From an uncultured Granulosicoccaceae bacterium (GTDB taxonomy: Bacteria; Pseudomonadota; Gammaproteobacteria; Granulosicoccales; Granulosicoccaceae): a stretch of 42,522 nt of DNA. Shown piece after piece: positions 21,088-29,428 of the stretch; the stretch's first letter is position 1, and each line of letters begins with the position of its first letter. The DNA lies in contig CALIHW010000125.1 of assembly GCA_938020525.1 (NCBI GenBank), positions 1-42,522 on the forward strand, in the 5' to 3' direction. A program made the translations under genes and the position numbers. The notes below the pieces were generated by a model. The model searched no databases and had not been told where the DNA came from. It saw only the letters and a program-made list of their open reading frames with translations.

Positions 21088-21774
21088 TCAAACCAGTAGC
21101 TGTTGGAGTTTAGTACCTGAAAGCAGAACTGTCAGATATTCACCACTTTTTAAGGTGCCCAGGTCCCAGTCTCCGATCCGGTACCGAATCAGTCGAAGAG
21201 TGGGAAATCCGACAGCCGCTGTCATACGTCTGACCTGTCGGTTGCGGCCTTCGTTAAGCGTAAGAGCAATCCATGTGTCTGGCACGCTTAGGCGTTGTCG
21301 CACCGCTGGGTTGCGTGGCCAGAGATCGGGTGCGGTGATTCTCGTTGCTGAAACCGCACTTGCCTGGCCATCTTTAAGAGTAACGCCGTGGCACAGTTGC
21401 AGAAGAGCCGCGTCTGTTACTTCACCTTCAACCTGCACCCAGTAATGCTTGTGCCATTTCATTCCGGGGTGTGAGATGCGGTGCTGCAGCGGACCATGAT
21501 TGGTTAATATCAATAGACCTTCGCTGTCTTTGTCCAGCCTGCCCGCGGGGTAGACGCCTTTTACTGGAACCAGATCGGCAAGTGTTTTGTCATCACCACT
21601 GAACTGGCTGACATAGCCAAAAGGTTTATTCAGCAAAACCACAGTGGCATCGGTTAGGGTGCTCTTCTTCGATCTATGAGGATTTGTTCTGCGCTGGCTC
21701 GCTGTATTTTTAATACGGCTTATTCGGTTGCCCGCTGTTTTTCTACCCGGTGTTTTTCTAGGAGGTTGTGCCAT
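21088..21774 (-). CDS. rluE: 23S rRNA pseudouridine synthase, RluE type
   Basis: The RsuA-family enzyme isomerises a uridine in rRNA. The catalytic motif PAGRLDKDSEGLLILTN contains Asp81; NKPFGYVSQF and the NEGRNRQVRRMTAAVGFPTLRLIR segment are typical. There is no S4 domain; instead a short basic N terminus, as in E. coli RluE. The first 55 bp overlap the end of the preceding exonuclease gene, suggesting translational coupling. RluE is the closest match by shape and length, but RluF/RluB subfamilies cannot be excluded without alignment. Confidence 0.85.
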   Translation of the reverse strand: MAQPPRKTPGRKTAGNRISRIKNTASQRRTNPHRSKKSTLTDATVVLLNKPFGYVSQFSGDDKTLADLVPVKGVYPAGRLDKDSEGLLILTNHGPLQHRISHPGMKWHKHYWVQVEGEVTDAALLQLCHGVTLKDGQASAVSATRITAPDLWPRNPAVRQRLSVPDTWIALTLNEGRNRQVRRMTAAVGFPTLRLIRYRIGDWDLGTLKSGEYLTVLLSGTKLQQLLV

Positions 21775-22664
21775 CGTTGTCGGCGCTTGTCACCAAAGTC
21801 CAGTTGCTCAAACACTGCATCCATCGCAGCTTCATCCGGAGTTAGTCGATAGTCTGATAAATTTGTACTCAGACTGTCGTCGCGAATTAGCCCGGTCAGC
21901 TGTCTGGACAATTGAATAGTATCAGCATGTGTATCGAGTAGTTCAGCAACACGGCTGGCACCGCGGAATTTCATGGACGGGACTTTATCTAAATTGTCCA
22001 AAAGAGCGGTAAGATTGCCCCATTTGATCAACAATCGTGCAGCCGTCGCCGTTCCAACACCCGGAATCCCCGGTATGTTATCCACCTTGTCTCCCGTTAA
22101 AGCCAGAGAATCGGCGATCTGATGTGGACGAACACCGAAACGTTTTTCTATTAACCTGGCGTCCATCCAGGTGTCGCGGGCAAAGTCCCACACGGCATCG
22201 CCAACACCTACAAACTGGCACAGGTCTTTATCCGCTGACACGATCACCGTATTGGTATTTTGTTGTTGTGCAATTTCCGCCAGCGAACCAATGATGTCGT
22301 CGGCTTCAAGCCTGCCGCTGGCCAGAGAGGTAATACCGATGGCTTTTGAGAATGCTTTGCACAGTTTGAACTGGTGTTTGAGGTCGTCCGGGGCAGCACT
22401 GCGATTGGCTTTATAGTCTGGATAAATGTCGTTGCGCGCAGAGGTGGCCAGACTTTCGTCATATGCACAGGCAATCAGTTTGGGATTGCGGCGGGAGATT
22501 AGCTGATAGAGTGTTTCTATAAATCCGAACGTCGCGTTGGCCGGGCATCCGTTTGCGTCAGTAATACTGGCGGGCATTGAGTGCCAGCCGCGAAAGACAT
22601 AGATGCTGCTGTCAATTAAGTAGAAAGCGTCTGGGTTGGATTTCGCGGCAATTGACGGCTTCAT
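21720..22664 (-). CDS. 5'-3' exonuclease (flap endonuclease/PolI-domain family)
   Basis: The 314-residue protein has the 5'-nuclease signature set: YLIDSSIYVFRGWH, AYDESLATSARNDIYPDYKANR, LEADDIIGSLAEIA, VIVSADKDLCQFV and the helix-hairpin-helix DKVDNIPGIPGVGTATAARLL. It corresponds to the 5'-nuclease domain of DNA polymerase I as a stand-alone protein (similar to Xni/ExoIX, but with the metal-site aspartates retained). It probably removes RNA primers or flaps. The start codon abuts the U tract of the rpmE terminator. A 15-bp duplication near the 3' end adds an EKHRV/EKQRA repeat. Confidence 0.88.
   Translation of the reverse strand: MKPSIAAKSNPDAFYLIDSSIYVFRGWHSMPASITDANGCPANATFGFIETLYQLISRRNPKLIACAYDESLATSARNDIYPDYKANRSAAPDDLKHQFKLCKAFSKAIGITSLASGRLEADDIIGSLAEIAQQQNTNTVIVSADKDLCQFVGVGDAVWDFARDTWMDARLIEKRFGVRPHQIADSLALTGDKVDNIPGIPGVGTATAARLLIKWGNLTALLDNLDKVPSMKFRGASRVAELLDTHADTIQLSRQLTGLIRDDSLSTNLSDYRLTPDEAAMDAVFEQLDFGDKRRQRWHNLLEKHRVEKQRATE
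21731..21760. repeat. 15-bp tandem duplication in the exonuclease/rluE overlap
   Basis: cccgctgtttttcta and cccggtgtttttcta lie head to tail with one mismatch. They are coding in both genes at once: EKHRV-EKQRA in the exonuclease and RKTPG-RKTAG near the RluE N terminus. Confidence 0.9.
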
Positions 22665-22690
22665 AAAAAATGCCGGCTATTAGCCGGCAT
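22664..22690 (-). terminator. Intrinsic terminator of rpmE abutting the exonuclease start
   Basis: On the minus strand, atgccggct/agccggcat (9 bp, 3-nt loop) is followed by a run of six T residues that ends at the start codon of the exonuclease gene. Confidence 0.9.
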
Positions 22691-22720
22691 CCTGTGTCTG
22701 GGTTCTGAGTAACATCCCAA

Positions 22721-22765
22721 GGTGTTTAGTAGCGGGGTGTTTAGTAGCGGGGTGTTTAGTAGCTG
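22721..22765. repeat. Three 15-bp tandem units downstream of rpmE
   Basis: ggtgtttagtagcgg is repeated at 22721, 22736 and (with one change) 22751. The array lies between the rpmE stop and its terminator, so it is transcribed in the 3' leader region only. Confidence 0.93.
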
Positions 22766-22795
22766 GGCGCTAAACAGCCTGGGTGTTGTAGCCCC

Positions 22796-22999
22796 TTACT
22801 TCTTTCCGTAACGGCGCTTGAACTTATCCACCTGGCCTGCGGAATCGAGAATCTTCTGCTTGCCTGTGTAGAACGGGTGGCAGGCGGAGCATACTTCGAC
22901 ATTCAGATCCTTGCCGATTGTCGAGCGTGTTTTGAACGAATTACCGCAACTGCATGCAACGGCGATTTCGTCATATTTTGGGTGTGTATCTGCTTTCAT
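22796..22999 (-). CDS. rpmE: 50S ribosomal protein bL31 (zinc form)
   Basis: The 67-residue product starts MKADTHPKY and carries CSCGNSF (Cys16, Cys18) and [14 protein letters not shown] (Cys37, Cys40), the zinc-binding set of the C+ form of bL31, and ends with [11 protein letters not shown]. Its neighbours are an exonuclease and another small zinc-ribbon protein. The zinc form is the one used when zinc is plentiful; no paralogous C- form is present here. Confidence 0.97.
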   Translation of the reverse strand: MKADTHPKYDEIAVACSCGNSFKTRSTIGKDLNVEVCSACHPFYTGKQKILDSAGQVDKFKRRYGKK

Positions 23000-23345
23000 G
23001 TTTGTGTTCCTTCGCTTTTGAGTCGACCGACCCGGTATCCGTGGTGTCCTCGGACTAGCGGCGGTCGAGCTGGCGATATGGGTTAATTGGTACTGGTCAG
23101 CCAGCCAGTGTAGTGGAATATAGGGGCATATTCAATTCACACAAGTTTGTTTGTGGAAATAGCGTGATCGAGAAGCCTACGCGGTAGAACCTCTGCTCCT
23201 GCGAACGCGCCCTGACGGTGTGCCGCGGCAATGTTAATGATCGATCATTTTATTACGTATGAATAACTATGCGTCTCAAATGATCGTACCATTTCAAAAT
23301 AAGGCAAGGGACCCTTGCCATGGCACGTTCTCGCTACGCAGACTC
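23000..23345. other. Intergenic region, 346 bp, no gene
   Basis: It holds the rpmE leader and a hairpin that probably ends the transcript of the small zinc-ribbon gene. I see no reading frame that resembles a known protein. Confidence 0.4.
23296..23319 (-). terminator. Probable terminator of the small zinc-ribbon gene
   Basis: A 7-bp stem ggcaagg/ccttgcc with a gac loop is followed on the minus strand by ttatttt, 27 bp past the stop codon. Confidence 0.6.
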
Positions 23346-23531
23346 CTACTCGTTTTCCTGCCACACAGAGACAGATTCAATCTGGCTGTCAGCATCAACA
23401 ATCACGCCGATCATGATCGGAGAGCAGCAGACCTGGCAGTCCTCGACGTAGTGTTGCTCCGGGATCGAACAATCAATCAAGATGCTGATCTGTTCGCCGC
23501 AAAAAGGGCACTCTATATTGTGCTCATCCAT
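23346..23531 (-). CDS. CPXCG motif-containing cysteine-rich protein
   Basis: The 61-residue protein has an N-terminal IECPFCGE motif and a central EDCQVCCSP motif, i.e. two CxxC-type pairs that would hold zinc, and an acidic C terminus. It matches the small cysteine-rich CPXCG family found widely in gammaproteobacteria; its function is unknown. I start it at ATG 23531; a longer start at 23588 would add 19 residues lacking family character. Confidence 0.85.
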   Translation of the reverse strand: MDEHNIECPFCGEQISILIDCSIPEQHYVEDCQVCCSPIMIGVIVDADSQIESVSVWQENE

Positions 23532-24140
23532 ATTCGATAGCCTTTGGTTGTCACGACAAGAGGATGGCAAAAGCATCCTGACAAGCAATCTCCCTCTTGG
23601 AGGTGTTCGTTGCTAGTTAAAAGCCATTGTCGCTCTGGAAGTGTCGATAAAACCATTATTTGTCGGCGCCCCGAACAGCCATTCTCCCTCTGGAGGGTGT
23701 CCTCAAAGGTTTTAGTGACTATCACATGACCTTAACCAGTACCGCTTTTGTCATTCTCTTTGGGTGAATCCGGCGTGTAGTTTGCGCCGGAAGAGGGGTG
23801 TGTCTGGTTAGATATTCAATAAGACTTCGAGCTTAAATTTTGAATTTATTGCCAAAAGAATCCCTCTCCCAATGCAAACTACGCATTGGACTCTCCCATA
23901 GTGAGAGTGACTTGGCTTTGGGTACGTGCATTAAAATATAGTCGAACAGGATTTCAAAAAATGCTTTGGAGACACCCTCTCTCGGAGAATACAAAGCGTT
24001 TTTTGCTTTGCAAGAGGGTTAGATACCTAAATTATAATTACCCATGTGAGTACAAACCCTCCCCGGCCGCTACTGCGTCCGACCATCCCAAAGGGAGGGT
24101 GTCTCGTATGGTGCATCAATCATTGACTACAAATCATCGA
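23532..24140. repeat. Array of six or more related hairpin motifs, 609 bp without a gene
   Basis: Short related inverted repeats recur about every 80-115 bp: atctccctcttggaggtgtt (near 23588), attctccctctggagggtgt (near 23681), a gccggaagaggggtgtgtct variant (near 23785), ctctcccatagtgagag (near 23891), a minus-strand copy attctccgagagagggtgtc (near 23970), and cccaaagggagggtgtctcg (near 24087). The shared core is approximately ctccc-(n)-gagggtgtc. The rest of the sequence between copies does not align. No protein-coding frame is credible. It lies between hemW (downstream side) and the zinc-ribbon gene. Confidence 0.6.
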
Positions 24141-24146
24141 CTACAA
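24119..24146. repeat. 14-bp tandem duplication at the hemW 3' end
   Basis: atcattgactacaa and atcatcgactacaa are adjacent, with one mismatch. The second copy contains the hemW stop codon. Confidence 0.85.
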
Positions 24147-25361
24147 ACCAATGATCGGAATAACGGTACCAGTTAGACCGGTTTTTGAATCACTGTCCTG
24201 GTTATCTGGCATGAATCGATGCAGCAGTGTATCCAGATGTCGCGCACCGAGATCCGTCGTTTTGATCTGCTGAAGGTCTCTCTCAATTAAGCCATCTTGC
24301 TGTGCCTGATCAATCAGCCGACGTACTGATGCGATAGTTTCACCTGTGCGTCCTTCAAATTCCTGCACACTGAAGCCGTTATTCAATCGCAATGCATTCA
24401 TCATAAATTCAAGTCTTGCATCCGCCTCAGACACTAGTGTTTCGCCTCTGATTCTGTCCGGACTTGTGGCGGTTTTTAAATAGTCTGCCGGATGACGTGC
24501 TTTGCTATGTCGCACTATCGAGTTATAAGCCGGGAAGCTAAGCTTTGAATGTGCGCCTGCGCCTATGCCGAGGTAGTCACCGAATAACCAGTAATTAAGA
24601 TTGTGTTGGCAGCGCCTGTCATTGCGCGCATAGGCTGATACTTCGTACTGTTCAAACCCTGCCTCCGCGATTTGCGCCTTACCCTGATCCTGAATTTCCT
24701 CGAGTGTCGGCTCATCTGGCAGGCGCGGTGGGTTGGCTGCGAATAAAGTATTTGGTTCCAGAGTCAGTTGGTAGTAAGACAAATGTGTTGGATTCAAATT
24801 AACAGCCTGTACGACATCTGCTTTGGCCTCATCAACTGTTTGGCCAGGCAAGCCATGCATTAGATCGATATTGTAGTTGTCAAAGCCTGCCTTAAGCGCT
24901 GTCTCGCATGCAGCAATGGCTTCTGATGCACCGTGAATTCTGCCGAGTGTCTTTAGGTGCGCATCATTAAAACTTTGAATGCCAATGGACAGCCGGTTGA
25001 TGCTGTTGTCGCGATATTCCTGAAAGCGCTGTTGTTCGAATGTACCCGGATTTGCTTCCATCGTGATCTCGGCACGCGGTTCGAGCTTGGTTAAAGCGCG
25101 TACCTGTCCCATCAAACGGTCTATGCCTTCGCTTGAAATTAAACTGGGTGTGCCACCACCGATAAAAACAGAATCGACTGATCGGCTCCAGATGTCCGGT
25201 GCGTGTTGTTCAAGATCTGCGATCAGTGCATCAATGTATTGCGATTCCGGTATTTCTTCTTTTACGGCGTGTGAATTAAAATCGCAGTATGGGCACTTTC
25301 TGACGCACCACGGGAAGTGGATATAAAGTGATAGCGGAGGGTATTCGGTGAAGTGTCTCAA
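24141..25361 (-). CDS. hemW: Radical SAM heme chaperone HemW
   Basis: The 406-residue protein begins with LSLYIHFPWCVRKCPYCDF, the CxxxCxxC radical-SAM cluster motif plus following Cys of the HemN/HemW family, then GGGTPSL, EANPGTF and RLSIGIQSFND. HemW proteins lack the N-terminal CPO residues of HemN and insert heme into respiratory proteins rather than oxidise coproporphyrinogen. No ATG is available; the start appears to be TTG at 25361 with weak ribosome binding, so the N terminus is uncertain. It lies 16 bp downstream of rdgB. Confidence 0.93.
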   Translation of the reverse strand: MRHFTEYPPLSLYIHFPWCVRKCPYCDFNSHAVKEEIPESQYIDALIADLEQHAPDIWSRSVDSVFIGGGTPSLISSEGIDRLMGQVRALTKLEPRAEITMEANPGTFEQQRFQEYRDNSINRLSIGIQSFNDAHLKTLGRIHGASEAIAACETALKAGFDNYNIDLMHGLPGQTVDEAKADVVQAVNLNPTHLSYYQLTLEPNTLFAANPPRLPDEPTLEEIQDQGKAQIAEAGFEQYEVSAYARNDRRCQHNLNYWLFGDYLGIGAGAHSKLSFPAYNSIVRHSKARHPADYLKTATSPDRIRGETLVSEADARLEFMMNALRLNNGFSVQEFEGRTGETIASVRRLIDQAQQDGLIERDLQQIKTTDLGARHLDTLLHRFMPDNQDSDSKTGLTGTVIPIIGL

Positions 25362-25377
25362 AACCGTGGGTATTCAG

Positions 25378-26028
25378 TTATAGCTTACTTATTGAGAGCT
25401 TTTGTTTAAGTTCTTTTAATGCAATAGCGCGATGACTCACGGTACTTTTCTTCGCTTTACCCATGGCGGAGGCAGTCATGCCGACTTCAGGGCAGAAAAA
25501 CACCGGATCGTAGCCAAAGCCACCCTGATCTTGTGCTGTATGAAGTATTTTGCCATGCCAGATACCGTTAGCAATCACCGGCTCCGGATCTTTTGCATGA
25601 CGTACAAATACCAGCGAACAAACGAAGTACGCAGCTCTTGCAGCCTCTGGCATTGGTTTTAGCACTTCAAGTAGTTTATCGATATTGTCCTGATCAGTGG
25701 GCTTTTCACCAACATTATTATCTGTCATCGCATAGCGCGCGGACCGAATGCCTGGCTCACCATTCAACGCAGGCACGACAAGACCAGAGTCATCGGCCAA
25801 AGCACTAAGTTGAGTAGAGAAACTTGCATGCTTTGCCTTTATCAATGCGTTCTCTACGAACGTGCTGGCATCTTCGATGGCTTCCGTTACATTGAATTTG
25901 GATTGCGATATCAATTCTATGTTCAGATCGGCAAGTGCACCGGACAGTTCGGTGAGCTTGCCCTGGTTGCCGCTTGCCAGCACGCATCTCATTGTATTGT
26001 CGCGAGTGCTATCGGTAGAGTTAGCCAT
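25378..26028 (-). CDS. rdgB: XTP/dITP pyrophosphatase
   Basis: RdgB hydrolyses non-canonical purine nucleotides (ITP, dITP, XTP), keeping them out of DNA. Conserved elements are LASGNQGKLTEL at the N terminus, ENALIKAKHAS, ALADDSGLVVPALNGEPGIRSARYA (catalytic Asp) and the C-terminal GGFGYDPVF and SHRAIALKEL segments. ATG 26028 starts 3 nt after the rph stop, so the pair is likely translationally coupled; a second in-frame ATG at 25992 is closer to the usual family start. Confidence 0.95.
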   Translation of the reverse strand: MANSTDSTRDNTMRCVLASGNQGKLTELSGALADLNIELISQSKFNVTEAIEDASTFVENALIKAKHASFSTQLSALADDSGLVVPALNGEPGIRSARYAMTDNNVGEKPTDQDNIDKLLEVLKPMPEAARAAYFVCSLVFVRHAKDPEPVIANGIWHGKILHTAQDQGGFGYDPVFFCPEVGMTASAMGKAKKSTVSHRAIALKELKQKLSISKL

Positions 26029-26031
26029 AAG

Positions 26032-26748
26032 CTAGCTCTTGAGCGAGTTTGATTGCGCTTGAATAATCTCGCCAATGCCTTTGCGTGCCAGTGCTAACAT
26101 GCTCTGCAGCTCTTCTTCGCGAAATGCATGGCCTTCGGCGGTACCCTGAAGCTCGATATAACCACCGGCTTCATTCATCACCACATTCATGTCTGTTTCT
26201 GCGGTGGAATCTTCTGCATAGTCGAGGTCCAGTACCGGTTCACCGTTGTAGATACCGACTGATACAGCTGCCACCTGACCGTGCAAAGGATTCTTCTTTA
26301 TTTTCTTGTTGCTGATCAATTTATTAATGGCATCGCTCAATGCGACATAGGCACCACTGATAGAGGCGGTGCGAGTACCGCCGTCGGCCTGTATAACATC
26401 GCAGTCGATAGTGATGGTTTTTTCACCCAGAGCTTCGAGATCAATAATAGCGCGCAGAGACCGGCCAATCAGTCGCTGGATTTCCATACTGCGGCCCGAC
26501 TGCTTGCCGGTCGTGACTTCGCGACGCGAGCGGGTGTTGGTCGCTCGCGGCAGCATGCCATATTCTGCAGTGACCCAGCCGCTGCCTTTGCCTTTAAGAA
26601 ACGGCGGCACGCGATCTTCGATGCTTGCGTTGCACAGTACCTTGGTATTGCCAAAACTGACCAGTACAGAGCCCTCTGCATGGCAAGTGAAGTTTCTTTC
26701 AAAGGAGACGGTTCTGAGTTCGTCGATTGCACGCTGGCTGGGGCGCAT
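26032..26748 (-). CDS. rph: Ribonuclease PH
   Basis: RNase PH is a phosphorolytic 3'-5' exoribonuclease that trims tRNA 3' ends. Typical segments are [64 protein letters not shown] and the C-terminal [17 protein letters not shown], with phosphate-binding residues in [20 protein letters not shown]. Length (238) is standard. It is divergent from yicC, a conserved arrangement. Confidence 0.97.
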   Translation of the reverse strand: MRPSQRAIDELRTVSFERNFTCHAEGSVLVSFGNTKVLCNASIEDRVPPFLKGKGSGWVTAEYGMLPRATNTRSRREVTTGKQSGRSMEIQRLIGRSLRAIIDLEALGEKTITIDCDVIQADGGTRTASISGAYVALSDAINKLISNKKIKKNPLHGQVAAVSVGIYNGEPVLDLDYAEDSTAETDMNVVMNEAGGYIELQGTAEGHAFREEELQSMLALARKGIGEIIQAQSNSLKS

Positions 26749-26858
26749 AGAATTCCTGATTTGTATAGGTGAGAGTTGTAGCAGTACAGATATCGAACTG
26801 CACCCTCACATGATACAGTTCTGCAGGTTCAAAGCCGAGATCTCTTGCAGGAAAATCT

Positions 26859-27725
26859 ATGTTAAAGAGCATGACTGCGTTCAGTCGTAAAGAATCCGTT
26901 AACGACTGGGGTATGCTGGTGTGGGAGATGCGCTCGGTAAACCACCGGTATCTCGATGTCTCTATCCGCATTGCCGACGAATTGAGACTGATTGAACCAC
27001 AGGTGCGAGATAAAATTAGCGCCCGCGTCAGCCGTGGCAAGGTAGAGGTATCGCTACGCTTTAAACCATCGCAAAAGGTAAGTAGTCAAATTGCGGTAAA
27101 TGAATCTCTGGCGACACAGGTAGCAAACTCTGCCAAATCACTGCAGCAAATTATTGGCGATAATCAACCGGTATCTGCCATGGAAGTTTTGCGTTGGCCA
27201 GGTGTGGTTGGTCAGGCGGAGGCGGATTTCGGGCCATTGCAGCAACTAGCCATGGAGCTTTTTGATACTGCACTCGAAGATTACATTGAAACGCGCAAGC
27301 GCGAAGGTGAAAAAACCGCGCAGATGCTAACCGAGCGATGCACTGCAATTGACGACATCATTGAAAAAGTCAAAGTGCTCAGGCCGCAGGCTATTGAAAG
27401 ACAAAGAACCAAATTGATATCGCGTATTGAAGAACTCGATGTGGATCATGACACAGGCAGGCTCGAACAGGAGTTGGTCTACATCTCGCAGCGCCTCGAT
27501 GTAGCAGAGGAGCTTGATCGATTAACTGCACACCTGAGTGAGTTGCGCGATATATTAAAGCGTGATGAACCTGTAGGCAGGCGTCTGGATTTTCTGGTGC
27601 AGGAATTTAATCGTGAGGCCAATACGCTGAGCTCGAAATCTGCAGATGCTGATACCACAGCACTTTCTGTTGATTTAAAAGTTTATATCGAACAAATGCG
27701 GGAGCAGGTACAGAATATAGAGTAG
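26859..27725 (+). CDS. yicC: YicC/YloC family endoribonuclease
   Basis: The 288-residue product starts MLKSMTAFSRKE and contains the EMRSVNHRYLDVSIRI segment typical of the YicC N-terminal domain, and the C-terminal DUF1732 region with GRRLDFLVQEFNREANTLSSKSAD. YicC in E. coli is an RNase involved in small-RNA turnover. An agga site lies 8 nt before the ATG. The gene is divergent from rph, with about 110 bp between them. Confidence 0.96.
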   Translation: MLKSMTAFSRKESVNDWGMLVWEMRSVNHRYLDVSIRIADELRLIEPQVRDKISARVSRGKVEVSLRFKPSQKVSSQIAVNESLATQVANSAKSLQQIIGDNQPVSAMEVLRWPGVVGQAEADFGPLQQLAMELFDTALEDYIETRKREGEKTAQMLTERCTAIDDIIEKVKVLRPQAIERQRTKLISRIEELDVDHDTGRLEQELVYISQRLDVAEELDRLTAHLSELRDILKRDEPVGRRLDFLVQEFNREANTLSSKSADADTTALSVDLKVYIEQMREQVQNIE

Positions 27726-27865
27726 TAATTTCGCTGGCATCCGTTCTTGACGCTCTGGCTTGGCATCCATGCCGTGTTTCGATACCAGTCCCTGGTGCTA
27801 CGATCTACTTTTAAAAACACCAAAAGTAGACAAAAGTGTTTTTCGCAACTTCATTGCCCTGCGGG

Positions 27866-27882
27866 TGCCTTCGGCATTTTTT
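27866..27882 (+). terminator. Likely yicC terminator
   Basis: tgcc-ttc-ggca followed directly by tttttt, 140 bp downstream of yicC. The stem is short (4 bp, possibly extended), so efficiency is doubtful. Confidence 0.45.
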
Positions 27883-27983
27883 GAAATCACCCTCCGACAG
27901 GTCGCGCCAAACGTACGTCCATGTACACAGCGCTCACGCGCTGTCCCTGGCGCTTTGACCTGTCTCCGGATGATTTCAAAAAA
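27877..27983. repeat. ERIC-like large palindromic intergenic repeat
   Basis: The left arm (ttttttgaaatca...acaggtc...cgcca) pairs imperfectly with the right arm ending in tgatttcaaaaaa, over about 33-36 bp, and an inner hairpin acagcg/cgctgt sits in the loop. The 107-bp element is intergenic and can fold along its whole length, the general organisation of ERIC/IRU-type dispersed repeats. Translation gives small arginine-rich frames that are probably spurious. Confidence 0.75.
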
Positions 27984-28116
27984 CAATTCAGATGCTCGTG
28001 AATTGCAACCGCATGAACTGCATTCACTTCGATGTAGACTTGTAGCTCTGACGTAATATTGGCCAGAATAATTAAGTACGAATCACTGGTCAGAGCAAAA
28101 GGCCAAAAGAGAAAAT

Positions 28117-29085
28117 CTAAGCCACCCCGGCTGAAGAATACAAAAACCATTGATAGGCAACAAACGCTGACAACAGCAGAAATCCTTCAACGCGATTGAT
28201 GCGCCCGGCGCGTTTGAAGCCAACGCAAAAGATCACCAGGCAAACGGTAAGCGCGATATGTACTACCGCGTCACGGTTGCGAACCATGATGTCAATATCA
28301 CCCGGTGCCATTATCGCAACAACGCCGACTACGGCCAGAGCGTTGAAAAGATTAGATCCGACGACGTTGCCGATAGCGAGTCCAAACTCACGACGTAGCA
28401 GACAGGCAATGGTTGCTGCAAGTTCCGGCAAACTGGTGCCTACGGCCACAATAGACAAGCCAATCATCAGTTCACTGACATTGGCGGCACGGGCGATCTC
28501 GACAGCACCCCAGACCAGCATTCTTGCACTGACTAAAAGTACCAGTAATGCAATGACGGTGATGATCCATGAGGTTTTTATGTTTGTCTTATCGATATTG
28601 TCTTCCAATTCGACACCGATACTGTCTTCAGGCTGGCTTTTGCTCTGCCAGACCAGCCAGCCAAGACACAGTAATAGCGTCACAATGGCGGCAATACCAT
28701 CAATGCGGGATAAATTAAGATCAAGAATCAGCGCGCTTGAAAAAAGTACGACAGCGCATAACAACGGTATTTCTCGACGCAATACTTCACTGGCAACCGG
28801 TATAGGTATAAACAAGCTGGCAGCACCGAGTATCAGTGCGATGTTAGCGATGTTTGAACCGATAGCATTACCTATTGCGATATCAGAACTGCCACTGCCA
28901 GCCGACATGATTGCAATTAAAATCTCGGGCGCAGAGGTGCCAAAGCTAACTATGGTTAATCCGATTAACAGTGGAGATATGCCGAGGTTTTTGGCTACCG
29001 AGCTTGCGCCATCAACAAATTTGTCTGCACTGATAGCGAGTAGAGCGAGGCTGATGACAACAGCGAGTATTGGCAGCAAAAGCAT
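28117..29085 (-). CDS. Calcium/sodium antiporter (YrbG-like)
   Basis: The 322-residue inner-membrane protein has about ten hydrophobic helices and the two internal alpha repeats of the Ca2+:cation antiporter family: GTSAPEILIAIMSA near residue 50 and GTSLPELAATIACL near residue 215, each followed by a G[NS]xxGSNxxN motif (IGSNIANI, VGSNLFNA). Acidic residues in the alpha repeats bind the cation. It stands alone; the upstream 343 bp hold its promoter region. Confidence 0.93.
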   Translation of the reverse strand: MLLLPILAVVISLALLAISADKFVDGASSVAKNLGISPLLIGLTIVSFGTSAPEILIAIMSAGSGSSDIAIGNAIGSNIANIALILGAASLFIPIPVASEVLRREIPLLCAVVLFSSALILDLNLSRIDGIAAIVTLLLCLGWLVWQSKSQPEDSIGVELEDNIDKTNIKTSWIITVIALLVLLVSARMLVWGAVEIARAANVSELMIGLSIVAVGTSLPELAATIACLLRREFGLAIGNVVGSNLFNALAVVGVVAIMAPGDIDIMVRNRDAVVHIALTVCLVIFCVGFKRAGRINRVEGFLLLSAFVAYQWFLYSSAGVA

Positions 29086-29428
29086 GATGTCTTATCTTTG
29101 CGGGTAGTTAAAAAACACTGTAAGAGTGACAACAGTAGTGTAGTCGATGCTTCATGTAGAGTCTGGTAGCACTCTGTCAAATTGCCAGAGAGTCTATTGT
29201 ACTGGCGCAAACCCGGTTTATATGAAAGTAAGCTTATAGCTCGGTTTATTTATGAAAATGACAGCATCCCGCTCGATCCTTGATTCCACAGTGAATTTTT
29301 TCTCTTGCAAATATCAGTAAGCCAAGTAAAAGAAAACATGGAACGCGAGAAGAAAATACCCTGTGAAACCAATGCTCTGCGCGCTATGCTCGCCATTTCA
29401 CGAATAAACCGGGCTAGAGCTTAGCCGA
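29086..29428. other. Intergenic region, 343 bp, no gene
   Basis: The spacer lies between the antiporter start and the sensor-kinase stop. I see no hairpin with a T tract, repeat or credible frame. It presumably contains the antiporter promoter and the 3' end of the kinase transcript. Confidence 0.35.

Larger units (their letters stand above)
27726..28116. other. Intergenic region with nested inverted repeats, 391 bp
   Basis: No credible gene. From left to right it holds an 8-bp inverted repeat (ctactttt/aaaagtag near 27807), a short tgcc-ttc-ggca hairpin with six T residues (27866-27882, a likely yicC terminator), and a large imperfect palindrome (27877-27983). The remainder up to the antiporter stop codon shows nothing I recognise. 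Confidence 0.6.

Noticed and set aside
23532-24140. CRISPR array
   Set aside because: The repeated core is short, variable and reversed in at least one copy; interval lengths vary and no cas genes are nearby.
26281-26890. Plus-strand frames antisense to rph
   Set aside because: Shadow frames of a clear rph gene; no independent start signal or domain.
27887-28150. Small arginine-rich protein in the intergenic palindrome
   Set aside because: The frame is forced by the palindrome and reads similarly on both strands, as is common for dispersed repeats.
28196-29107. Plus-strand frame of about 300 codons
   Set aside because: It is the antisense shadow of the antiporter gene; the composition is Ser/Thr/Pro-rich without domain signals.
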